Below, one piece after another: positions 18,434 through 26,464 of a stretch of 26,464 nt of DNA. The notes beneath the pieces are model-generated. The model was not told the DNA's origin. It saw nothing but the letters and a program-made list of their open reading frames with translations, and ran no database searches. The position numbers were made by a program, and so were the translations under genes. The stretch lies in NCBI GenBank assembly GCA_032718475.1, contig JAUCBJ010005788.1, positions 1-26,464 on the forward strand. The letters are read 5' to 3'. This DNA comes from Nemertoderma westbladi (taxonomy: Eukaryota; Xenacoelomorpha; Nemertodermatida; Nemertodermatidae). Position 1 is the first letter of the stretch, and each line of letters starts with the position of its first letter.

Positions 18434-19080
18434 ATGGTATCAGACACTTATTTTCAATAATTTTGCAATTTAATGAAAACAAGTTACTTTATTTCACTAA
18501 TAAATTTGTAAAACTTTTAGAGAGAAAGCAGTTTTTTCAAATAGTATATAATTATTAAATTTTATTTCTTACCTTATAGATAATTAATTAATTTTTGATT
18601 GGGCTGTGTATGGCATTTTCTCACCTATTAAATATAAATTGTAAATGTAATACAGTATGTACATGTAATTGAATTAATGTATATTTAATGTTACATCTAT
18701 TATATTGAAATATAAATGGCTATATTTTATGATGCAATAAATTGAATTATTATTGGTTTCATTTAATTTTTAGTGTAATGTAATCTAATGTTATTATTTT
18801 CTTTCTAGCTGGCCTTATTGTTAAAAATATTCGGAAATAATTGTATAATTATTAATTTTGTTCTCAAACCTGTTTTAACCACCTCTGAATTTCCGGTATA
18901 GGTGCCACATTTTCTATTATAATTTAATATTTATGTAAAATAATTAATGATTTAATTAAGTTTTGTAAAATTAGTTGTTGCTTCTTATAGAAATTATATC
19001 CATTATTGTCAATAAACAATATATTACAGTATGCTTAATAGTTTTTCGTTCACACACATTAAAAATGTGTATCAAATTCA
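18434..19080. other. very AT-rich interior of the hAT-like element
   Basis: No genes or repeats recognised. Many short poly(A/T) runs. Confidence 0.5.
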
Positions 19081-19101
19081 CCCCCCCCCCCCCCCCCCCC
19101 C
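19081..19101. repeat. oligo(dC) tract, 21 bases
   Basis: Uninterrupted C run close to the right end of the hAT-like element. Confidence 0.9.
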
Positions 19102-19166
19102 ACTCATACAATTTGCCATGGCGAGTGACTGTGCCGCCCAGTAAAAAATTCTTAAAAGAGGCTATG

Positions 19167-20110
19167 GACTGGACAGACTGATGAGGTTCTGATTAAGGAC
19201 ATGGGGGGCGGTTGGCGACTCGCCCTCTCTTCAGCAGATGATAGTGGCAATGGTGGAATTGGTCTATTGATGAATCCAACTGCACATGCAGCATTGGACA
19301 AAATAGACCAAATCTCTAACCGCATCATTCGTTGCCACTTCTCATGTTCTGGAAGACTGGCTAAGAAGTTTCCTAAGGTGGTTCTGATAGTGTGCTACTC
19401 TCCAACTAGTGTTGCCCCTGTAGAGGAGGTGGAAAATTTCTACCAGAATCTACAAGCAGCTACTGATGGAGTGGATCAGCATGCATTCTTAACATTCCTG
19501 GGAGACTTTAATGCAAGTCTGCATCAATCACCTACATCGCCCTGGGTCTATAGCAATAGTGTTAACCGAAATTCCGTCCATCTTCGGGATTTTATCTCTG
19601 GAAATGGATTGTTTTCGGCTGGAACCCAGTTCAAGAAGCGAACTGGAAAGCTATGGACTCATAGTGGACCCAGTGGTCACAAGTCCCAGATAGACCATAT
19701 CCTGTTTCGTAGGAAATACAGGAGCTCTATACAAGACTGTAATGCATTTACACTACGACCCTTCTCCAGTTATCACCGCCTTATTGTGGCCAAGGTAAGA
19801 CTTTGTCTGCGTGCTAGCAGAACAACGAAATCTGCCTTGCCACGGCATGACTGGTCCTCTTCGACCAGCTTCACACTACAGCTGAGCAACAGGTATGAGG
19901 CTCTTGCCTCTGAGGCGGCAGATCACTGTGAGGGCTATACTACCTTCACAGAGGCAGTTAAGTTAGCAGCTGCAGAAACAGTTCCTGTATACCCTCGAAA
20001 CAGGAAACGGGCCCCCTGGACTGACAACAACATTCAGAAGTGCCGAAATGACCTCTACAAGGCGCAGAAAGAGTCCCGACTCAAACAGACTACAGCGGCC
20101 AATGATGTAA
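19167..20110 (+). pseudogene. LINE APE endonuclease, second part
   Basis: Continues the frame of 16609-16761 after the transposon (TGQTDEVLIKDMGGGWRLAL). It shows the endonuclease motifs in order: GIGLLMNP, VVLIVCYSPT, FLGDFNA (catalytic Asp and Asn), SQIDHILFRRKY, then SSYHRLIVAKVRL. In active APE enzymes the last is S-D-H; here the Asp is Tyr, which one GAT to TAT change explains, so this copy is probably inactive. After it comes the linker towards the RT (KRAPWTDNNIQKCRNDL). The LINE reading stops at a TAA at 20122-20124; the RT is not present. An in-frame Met at 19201 is not the true start. Confidence 0.85.
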
Positions 20111-20154
20111 GGCCAGTAATGTAACAATGTAAGGTCGCCAATTGTTGCGGCCAC

Positions 20155-20396
20155 TCCCGCCAACACCGTGACCACCGCCACCAATCCTGTGACCACCACG
20201 ACTAACCTTGTGACTACTGCCGCCAGCGTGACCACTGTCACCAACTCTGTGACCACTGCCGCCAACTCAGTGACGATTGCAACCAACACCGTGACCACTG
20301 CCGCCAACCCTGTGACCACCACGACCAACCCTGTGACCACTGCCACCACCACCGTGACAATCACCACCAACCTTGTGACCACCACCACCATGACTG
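20155..20396 (+). repeat. 21-bp minisatellite encoding a Thr-rich frame
   Basis: About eleven imperfect units of GTGACCACCACCACCAACCCT type (mostly 21 bp, some 18). The plus-strand frame reads (V-T-T-x-x-N-P)n and all units keep it. It follows the LINE directly but in a different frame. No start, signal peptide or splice site ties it to a gene. Confidence 0.85.
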
Positions 20397-20436
20397 TAGC
20401 AAAACACCCATTTTATAGCCAAAAAACAATTACCTA

Positions 20437-20800
20437 TTGAGGGAAAGGAGCTGGTTAAAAAGGCAGGTTTTCAAACCAAAACAAAAAATATCACTTTTCC
20501 AATGAGGGAAAGGAGCGGTAACAAAGACTTCTAACCAAAACAATAAACAATTGCATCACAAATTAAGGGAAAGGATCACGCCGGCCGGCTTTTTCAACCA
20601 AAATAATAAACGGTATCTTTACAAAATGGGGGAAAGGAGCAGGTTACAGAGGCGTGATTTTCTAAACCAAACAATAAAACAAACAAAACAATAAACGATC
20701 ACTTTAACAATTAAGAGAAAGAGGTTACAGAGGCGGGTTTTTCTAACCAAGACAATAAACGATCATTTAAAATTGATGGAAAGGAGCACTCTACGGCGGC
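20437..20800 (+). repeat. degenerate 62-68 bp tandem repeat, about 5.5 units
   Basis: Units start near 20437, 20503, 20564, 20627, 20712 and 20774. The conserved blocks are GGGAAAGGAGCAGGTTACAG, GGCGGGTTTTCTAACC and AAAACAATAAACGATCAC; unit 4 carries a duplicated AAACAAACAAAACAATAAAC. Single units occur at 17655, 18013 and, inverted, 18433. Confidence 0.85.
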
Positions 20801-21108
20801 AACCTTTTGTATATTTGTATATATCCTTTAGTGGGTCTCTTTCATCCGGTCTGTTTGGCTTAATTATTATCTACATATTTTCGCTATCTGTAACTATCAT
20901 TGGGAAAAGAGTCGTTTTATTGACCACAAATGAGTTTGTGGACTTGTTCTGTTGGAACTAGTGGTGCGGCTTTCCGTAATAGTACACAGACGTTATCCAT
21001 TATAAACTATGATAAATGTATTGTATACCAAGTTTGGCCTATCAATTATTTAAAATAACTAACTAAGTATGGTAACTATTTAAAATGTAGGCTACAGTAT
21101 CGATAATG
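20801..21108. other. spacer, no gene seen
   Basis: AT-rich. Its right end (TAACTAACTAA, GTAGGCTACAGTATCG) has an imperfect inverted counterpart at 24300-24350, so it may include the left terminus of the fold-back structure. Confidence 0.35.
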
Positions 21109-23655
21109 GTGAAAAATATCGAGACTTGAAAAATATCAAGAGTAAAAATAACGAGAGTAAAAATATCGAGAGTAAAAATAACGAGAGTAAAAATATCGAG
21201 AGTAAAATATCGAGAGTAAAAATATCGAGAGTAACAATATCGAGTGTTGAAAAATATCGAGAGTAAACATATCGAGAGTAAAAATATCGAGAGTAAAAAT
21301 ATTGAGAGTCAAAATATCGAGAGTAAAAATATCGAGAGTAAAAATATCGAGAGTAAAAATATCGAGTGTTGAAAAATATAGAGTGTAAAATATCGAGAGT
21401 AAAAATATCGATAGTAACAATATCGAGTGTTGAAAAATATAGAGTGTAAAATATCGAGAGTAAAAATATCGAGAGTAACAATATCGAGTGTTGAAAAATA
21501 TCGAGAGTAAACATATCGAGAGTAAACATATCGAGATTAAAAATATCGAGAGTAAAAATATCGAGAGTAAAAATAACGAGAGTAAAAATATCGAGTGTTG
21601 AAAAATATAGAGTGTAAAATATCGAGAGTAAAAATATCGAGAGTAACAATATCGAGTGTTGAAAAATATAGAGTGTAAAATATCGAGAGTAAAAATATCG
21701 AGAGTAACAATATCGAGTGTTGAAAAATATCGAGAGTAAAAATATTGAGTGTTGAAAAATATCGAGAGTAAAAATATCGAGAGTAAAAATATCGAGAGTA
21801 AAAATATCGAGAGTGAAAATATCGCGAGATGAAAAATATCGAAAATAACGAATGTTGAAAAATATCGAGAGTAAAAATATTGAGTGTTGAAAAATATCGA
21901 GAGTAAAAATATCGAGAGTAAAAATATCGAGAGTAAAAATATCGAGTGTTGAAAAATATCGAGAGTAAAAATATCGAGAGTAAAAATATCGAGAGTAAAA
22001 ATATCGAGTGTTGAAAAATATAGAGTGTAAAATATCGAGAGTAAAAATATCGAGAGTAACAATATCGAGTGTTGAAAAATATCGAGAGTAACAATATCGA
22101 GTGTTGAAAAATATAGAGTGTAAAATATCGAGAGTAAAAATATCGAGAGTAACAATATCGAGTGTTGAAAAATATCGAGAGTAAAAATATCGAGAGTAAA
22201 AATATCGAGAGTAAAAATATCGAGTGTTGAAAAATATCGAGAGTAAAAATATCGAGTGTTGAAAAATATAGAGTGTAAAATATCGAGAGTAAAAATATCG
22301 AGAGTAACAATATCGAGTGTTGAAAAATATAGAGTGTAAAATATGGAGAGTAAAAATATCGAGAGTAACAATATCGAGTGTGTTAAAAAATATCGAGAGT
22401 AAAAATATTGAGTGTTGAAAAATATCGAGAGTAAAAATATCGAGAGTAAAAATATTGAGTGTTGAAAAATATAGAGTGTAAAATATCGAGAGTAAAAATA
22501 TCGAGAGTAAAAATATCGAGTGTTGAAAAATATCGAGAGTAAAAATATTGAGTGTTGAAAAATATCGAGAGTAAAAATATCGAGAGTAAAAATATCGAGA
22601 GTAAAAATATCGAGAGTAAAAATATCGAGAGTAAAAATATCGAGAGTAAAAATATCGAGTGTTGAAAAATATAGAGTGTAAAATATCGAGAGTAAAAATA
22701 TCGAGAGTAACAATATCGAGTGTTGAAAAATATAGAGTGTAAAATATGGAGAGTAAAAATATCGAGAGTAACAATATCGAGTGTGTTAAAAAATATCGAG
22801 AGTAAAAATATTGAGTGTTGAAAAATATCGAGAGTAAAAATATCGAGAGTAAAAATATTGAGTGTTGAAAAATATAGAGTGTAAAATATCGAGAGTAAAA
22901 ATATCGAGAGTAAAAATATCGAGTGTTGAAAAATATCGAGAGTAAAAATATTGAGTGTTGAAAAATATCGAGAGTAAAAATATCGAGAGTAAAAATATCG
23001 AGAGTAAAAATATCGAGAGTAAAAATATCGAGAGTAAAAATATCGAGAGTAAAAATATCGAGTGTTGAAAAATATAGAGTGTAAAATATCGAGAGTAAAA
23101 ATATCGAGAGTAACAATATCGAGTGTTGAAAAATATCGAGTGTAAAAATATCTTGTTGTGAAAAATATCTAGAGTAAAAATATCGAGTCTTGAAAAATAT
23201 CGAGAGTAACAATATCGATTGTTGAAAAATATCGAGAGTAAAAATATCTTGTTGTGAAAAATATTGAGAGTAAAAATATCGAGTCTTGAAAAATATCAAG
23301 AGTAAAAATATCTTGTTGTGAAAAATATCGAGAGTAAAAATATCGAGTCTTGAAAAATATCGAGAGTAAAAATATCGAGTGTTGAAAAATATCGAGAGTA
23401 AAAATATCGAGAGTAAAAATATCGAGAGTAAAAATATCGAGAGTAAAAATATTGAGCTTAAAAATATCGAGTGTTGAAAAATATAGAGTGTAAAATATCG
23501 AGAGTAAAAATATCGAGAGTAAAAATATCGAGTGTTGAAAAATATAGAGTGTAAAATATCGAGAGTAAAAATATCGAGAGTAAAAATATCGAGTGTTGAA
23601 AAATATCGAGTGTTGAAAAATATCGAGTATTGAAAAATATCGAGAGGAAAAATAT
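21109..23655 (+). repeat. composite 14-17 bp minisatellite, left arm of fold-back structure
   Basis: Four related units alternate: ATCGAGAGTAAAAAT (15 bp), ATCGAGAGTAACAAT (15), ATCGAGTGTTGAAAAAT (17) and ATAGAGTGTAAAAT (14). They are arranged in blocks, with a 403-bp higher-order duplication. Because the short units contain no minus-strand stop in any frame, open frames up to 735 codons arise there (LDIFT, LLSIF and YSRYF repeats). They have no start context or domain and I do not call them genes. Confidence 0.95.
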
Positions 23656-24045
23656 TGCATTTTCCGTGAGCATTTTATTTAGAATTATGGGACAATATTG
23701 TAGTAGTGAATGGGTTTCAACCGTGCAAGTTCAAATAAATGGCATTAATACAACTTGGGTTCGCATTTACCAGATTTATTATACTAGCTAGATTTTGCTA
23801 TTTTTTTAATAAATATTATAGAGGATGTGCTAGCCAAAAATTTTGAAAAATTTTTTGTGTTTTAGATCACATTTTTAATTTTTGATACCAGCAAGTATCA
23901 AGTATTTTCTAATATAAATGTTATAGAACAGGTGTAAGCTACCAATTTTGATAAATATTTTTGTTCTAGAACACATTTTTTTGTTCTAGAACATTTTTAG
24001 GAAAAAAATTATCATACAACCCTTATTAAAAAAATTATTACTTTC
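23656..24045. other. spacer between inverted arrays
   Basis: About 390 bp of AT-rich unique sequence. It contains ACTAGCTAG (near 23783) and two TGTTCTAGAACA palindromes (23962-23973, 23982-23993). No coding potential. Confidence 0.6.
23962..23993. promoter_or_regulatory. two TGTTCTAGAACA palindromes, 20 bp apart
   Basis: Two perfect 12-bp palindromes separated by 8 bases (CATTTTTT). Function unknown; see the matching pairs near 3107 and 24592. Confidence 0.4.
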
Positions 24046-24298
24046 GATATTTTTACTCTCGATATTTTACACTCTATATTTTTCAATACTCGATATTTTT
24101 ACTCTCGATATTTTTCAATACTCGATATTTTTCAACACTCGATATTTTTCAACACTCGATACTTTTCAACATTCGATATTTTTACTCTCGATATTTTTCA
24201 ACACTCGATATTTTTACTCTCGATATTTTTACTCTCAATATTTTTACTCTCGATATTTTTGAAACTCGCGATATTTTTCATGTCTCGATATTTTTCAA
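24046..24298 (-). repeat. inverted array of the same short minisatellite, right arm
   Basis: TCGATATTTTTACTC, TCGATATTTTTCAACAC and the 14-bp variant on the plus strand: the reverse complement of the left array. About 250 bp, against 2.5 kb on the left, so the arms are unequal. Confidence 0.95.
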
Positions 24299-24564
24299 TA
24301 TAACCACAGTATCGGTAGGCCTACTAAAGTTCTGAAGTTAGTTAATTAATTACCATAATTCTGACATTTACAATCTAATGTAGTATAATGCAGTACTGTA
24401 TAATTCTTTCTAAGGGATAGGCTTTCCCACAATACAGCAATGACACTCAGCAACTTATTGATACCGGTACTTATAGACTAAGAGAACAGCATTAGAGGTA
24501 CCTGTAGCATGAATCCTAATCGTAAATTTCCGGCGGACATAAAAAGTCAATGTCAAAAAAGTCA
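24299..24564. other. right flank of fold-back structure, nothing recognised
   Basis: Starts with CAGTATCGGTAGGCCTAC, an imperfect inverted match to the left flank near 21085-21100. No gene. Confidence 0.4.
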
Positions 24565-24680
24565 AAAAAATGTTCAAGAACATGAAATATTTGTTCTAGA
24601 ACATATTTTTTTTATAAAAATGAACAGCTAACATGTTCTGGAACATTTTCTATACGAATAGTAATAAGAACTAGCTACTA
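24565..24680 (-). repeat. AT-rich dispersed repeat with three TGTTCnnGAACA palindromes
   Basis: Palindromes at 24571-24582 (AA centre), 24592-24603 (TA) and 24634-24645 (TG). The reverse complement aligns with 3041-3170, including TAGCTAGTT, the TTCATTT block between the palindromes and AACAAATATTT. It is therefore a second copy of the sequence inside the MITE-like element. Confidence 0.65.
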
Positions 24681-24785
24681 CAAAATATTTATAGAAGAAA
24701 GTACTGTACGATGTTGGAACCAGTGTAAAATTACTAGCTAAACCTAATCTATAGGTTTATTTATAAAGCTAAACCAAATATATCG

Positions 24786-24889
24786 TCACCATGTAAGAAT
24801 ACAAGGTTTTCACTTTTAGGTCGAATTTTATTGAAATTTTATATTTATAGATTTTGTATTTCTTAAATTTATCCTTTTTAAGTTTTTAA
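24786..24889. mobile_element. end of the MITE family nested at 17571, second copy
   Basis: ACCATGTAAGAATACAAGG, TTTTCACTTTTAGGTCGA, ATTGAAATTTTATAT: the same block order as the reverse complement of 17760-17840. It is cut off by an oligo(dG) tract. Confidence 0.65.
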
Positions 24890-24913
24890 GGGGGGGGGGG
24901 GGGGGGGGGGGGG
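24890..24913. repeat. oligo(dG) tract, 24 bases
   Basis: Longest homopolymer in the window, adjoining the MITE end. Confidence 0.9.
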
Positions 24914-25428
24914 TTCTGGCTTGAATGTCAACATTTTGAAATGCTCCAAAGAGCGATTAAGTAGAAAAAAGTGTAAGATACATTTTGGGTGTACTATATT
25001 GAATTGTAATATTTTCAAAAAAAATTCATTTTTGACGACCCTTTGCGGCCAGGGCCATAATTTACATTTTTGACTTAAAATGCATCTTCTTTGTTATGCT
25101 TTATTTTCAGAAGTTGTAACCTTTTTTTTGTCAGCATGGCCGATTGCGTGAAAAAATTTAAGCAGAATTTAATTTCGTACTTTTCATGGAAATAACCGCT
25201 ATTTTTTAACATAATTTTCAAATTTTCAAAAAAAGCACTGGATTATTCGTAAAACAACATATAACAGATGGGAAATTGCAAGACTAAAAAACTTATCGAA
25301 TTTTATTATTGCGCACACTAGTAGCTTTCATTTGATACCAAAAACTCACAAATTGGTTGAAAAATGGCGGAAGGATGTGTTTTCAAAATGAAAAAATATC
25401 ATTCCGTGATACTTGCCTTTAAAGTTTG
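24914..25428. other. AT-rich stretch, unrecognised
   Basis: No open frame of note. The style (long A/T runs, one GC island CCTTTGCGGCCAGGGCC near 25040) suggests the body of a dispersed repeat, but no second copy is in the window. Confidence 0.35.
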
Positions 25429-25562
25429 AACCTTCCCGCGCAAAAAAAAAGCAAAAAAGTACTATGTGAGAATGTCTGTCAATATATATATAGCAAAACG
25501 AAACCACAAAACAATGCTAAGATTATTGCTATGGGGGTTTACCTGGTCACTGACTTCATTTC
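25429..25562 (+). repeat. dispersed repeat copy 2, left half
   Basis: Matches 7335-7458 (AACCTTCCCGCGCAAAAA, GCTATGGGGGTTT, CTGGTCACTGACTTCA). It is interrupted by a LINE at 25563. Confidence 0.75.
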
Positions 25563-26151
25563 ACAATTAATTTCATTTTATCAACGTTTGTTTGTGTCTA
25601 CTGCTGACGGTGACACAGAACCATTCGAAGTGTTACGGGGAGTCCTTCAGGGAGACACACTTGGGCCTTCTTGTTCATAATTGTGGTTGACTATATTCTA
25701 CGCATGTCCTTAGATCATCATAATGATGATAGGGTGATGGTAACTCCACCTCAAGGCAACTCAGGAATGCTACGCCGGGTTCACTGTGTCAAGTACAATG
25801 CACACATCTCCAATCAGACACTATATAACATTGGAGGTGTCTCATTGGTTCCCCCAAGCTTGACATTAGAACAAAGCCTCCTCCGCTTTGCGACATTCCT
25901 TTCGCCGAATAGGACCAGCCAGTGCATAATATTGTGCTTTGGCAGCCTCATGGAGTGAATAAGCATGTTGGACAGCCCATGACTTTCTTGAGACGCATCT
26001 TCAAGGACACTGGCCTCGAAGATACGGATGATCTAGCAAATGTCATGGGTGATAGGGAGTTGTGGCGGCGCAATTTTGTCGACAAGCCGGCACAGCATTC
26101 TTGAAAATGCAGCAGCAATGCAGCATGCCGATCCTAGTAGTAGTAGTAGTA
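25563..26151 (+). mobile_element. 5'-truncated, internally deleted LINE with (TAG)n tail
   Basis: A 589-bp insertion between GACTTCATTTC (25552-25562) and GATTTCATTTC (26152-26162). It holds an RT piece (SFYQRLFVSTADGDTEP, RGVLQGDTLGP with the RT motif around QGD), a frameshift near 25675, FIIVVDYILRMSLDHHNDD, then a jump to the C-terminal domain (MLRRVHCVKYN, NIGGVSLVPPSLTLEQS). A further frameshift near 25900 leads to HNIVLWQPHG, LRRIFKDTGLED and DRELWRRNFVDKP, with a stop at 26102-26104. The RT active-site region is missing. It is the best 3' end of the main LINE family here and shows the (TAG)n tail. Confidence 0.85.
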
Positions 26152-26235
26152 GATTTCATTTCTGAGGTCAGATTTCTCAGTTAATGAAAACTAAGTAAGT
26201 CTGTTTATCTGTCTGTCGGTCTTTCTAAATATCCG
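26152..26235 (+). repeat. dispersed repeat copy 2, right half
   Basis: Continues the repeat after the LINE: TTTCTGAGGTCAG, then CTGTCTGTCGGTCTTTCT, as at 7450-7530. Confidence 0.75.
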
Positions 26236-26464
26236 CCAATCTGTGCGTTAAATATAAGAAAAGGGCACACCATCTAGCAAAAAGTTTATTGACATAGCCA
26301 TTGTATAAAGTATTTCTATAACATCTCTGTGTAATACGATATACGTTTACGTTAACTGGAAGGAACGTATTAGCGCGGTCGTTATAAATCTGCATTAAAT
26401 CTCAATCTATTGTAATTATTTTCTTTGAAGTGGGATCTAATGTCCCCCGGGATCTAATGTCCCC
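26236..26464. other. right edge, nothing recognised
   Basis: No gene. The last 33 bases repeat GGGATCTAATGTCCCC twice (26432-26447 and 26449-26464), which may be the start of a tandem array or an element end cut by the window. Confidence 0.4.

Larger units (their letters stand above)
16762..19166. mobile_element. hAT-like non-autonomous DNA transposon
   Basis: A 2,405-bp insertion flanked by the 8-bp direct repeat GACTGGAC (16754-16761 and 19167-19174). Both ends start CATAGCCTC when read inward, followed by TTTAA and later ACT[A/G]GGCGGCACA, giving a roughly 38-bp imperfect terminal inverted repeat. An 8-bp duplication and a CAnnG terminus are the marks of the hAT superfamily. No transposase frame is found inside. 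The interior holds a (TAG)n run, a 30-bp palindrome, a nested MITE and copies of another repeat. The longest open frame (18033-18473) is AT-rich and looks accidental. Confidence 0.8.

Noticed and set aside
18033-18473. 146-codon plus-strand frame inside the hAT-like element
   Set aside because: It contains two inverted copies of a dispersed repeat and no recognisable transposase motif; composition is simply AT-rich.
19180-19186. CTGATGAG near 19179 as a second hammerhead motif
   Set aside because: It is coding sequence of the LINE endonuclease, and no matching GAAA with a stem follows at the right distance.
21092-23660. Open frames of up to 735 codons on the minus strand with LDIFT / LLSIF / YSRYF repeats
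   Set aside because: They arise because the short AT-rich units contain no stop in any of the three minus-strand frames. Units of 14, 15 and 17 bp would shift a real frame, there is no domain, and no promoter or splice signal is seen.
1-26464. Assignment to a particular phylum or species
   Set aside because: LamG exons, PLEs, tRNA-derived SINEs and these LINE types occur in several invertebrate groups, and no diagnostic gene is present.

Overview
This window looks like AT-rich nuclear DNA from an invertebrate animal. The evidence is spliced phase-1 exons with GT/AG borders, a Penelope-like retroelement, several kinds of LINE, tRNA-derived SINEs and kilobase-scale minisatellites. There are no operons, no ribosome binding sites, and no full-length intact gene. 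The species cannot be fixed from the sequence alone. The only host coding sequence I can support is a pair of tandem exons on the minus strand (5293-4637, then 1359-706). Each encodes one laminin-G / concanavalin-A-like lectin domain, and both are phase 1-1 exons of about 655 bp, so they can be spliced or duplicated without breaking frame.

Layout. 1-5300: the two LamG exons and the roughly 3.3 kb intron between them. The intron holds fold-back and MITE-like repeats (2131-3216) and a 5'-truncated Penelope-like element (3502-4523). That element has inverted pLTRs, a hammerhead-like motif in each arm, a GIY-YIG endonuclease C-terminus and a clear target-site duplication. 5389-10050: a graveyard of LINE fragments from at least three families. 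It includes a three-level nest at 5429-6215 and two reverse-transcriptase pseudogenes (7715-8706 plus strand, 9073-9965 minus strand). 10690-11520: a tRNA-derived SINE, a 68-bp tandem repeat and a second SINE tail. 11520-13291: mostly unrecognised. 13292-16603: 52 copies of a 64-bp minisatellite with higher-order structure. 16609-20110: one LINE endonuclease domain split in frame by a 2,405-bp hAT-like DNA transposon with an 8-bp target-site duplication. That transposon itself carries a nested MITE. 20155-20800: two more minisatellites. 21109-24298: two arrays of short 14-17 bp repeats in inverted orientation around a 390-bp spacer, resembling a Foldback element. 24300-26464: AT-rich repeats, then a LINE 3' fragment (25563-26151) with target-site duplication, inserted in a dispersed repeat.

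The same LINE family recurs at 5429-6215, 5841-5940, 6590-7337, 16609-20110 and 25563-26151. Together the pieces show its order: N-terminal region, APE-type endonuclease, RT, C-terminal domain, then a (TAG)n tail. The less expected signals are: the paired palindrome TGTTCTAGAACA kept in dispersed AT-rich repeats; the Foldback-like array; a degenerate 62-68 bp repeat that appears both in a tandem cluster and inside other mobile elements; and five long oligo-G/oligo-C tracts. All target-site duplications and joins were read by eye; no alignment or database search was run.
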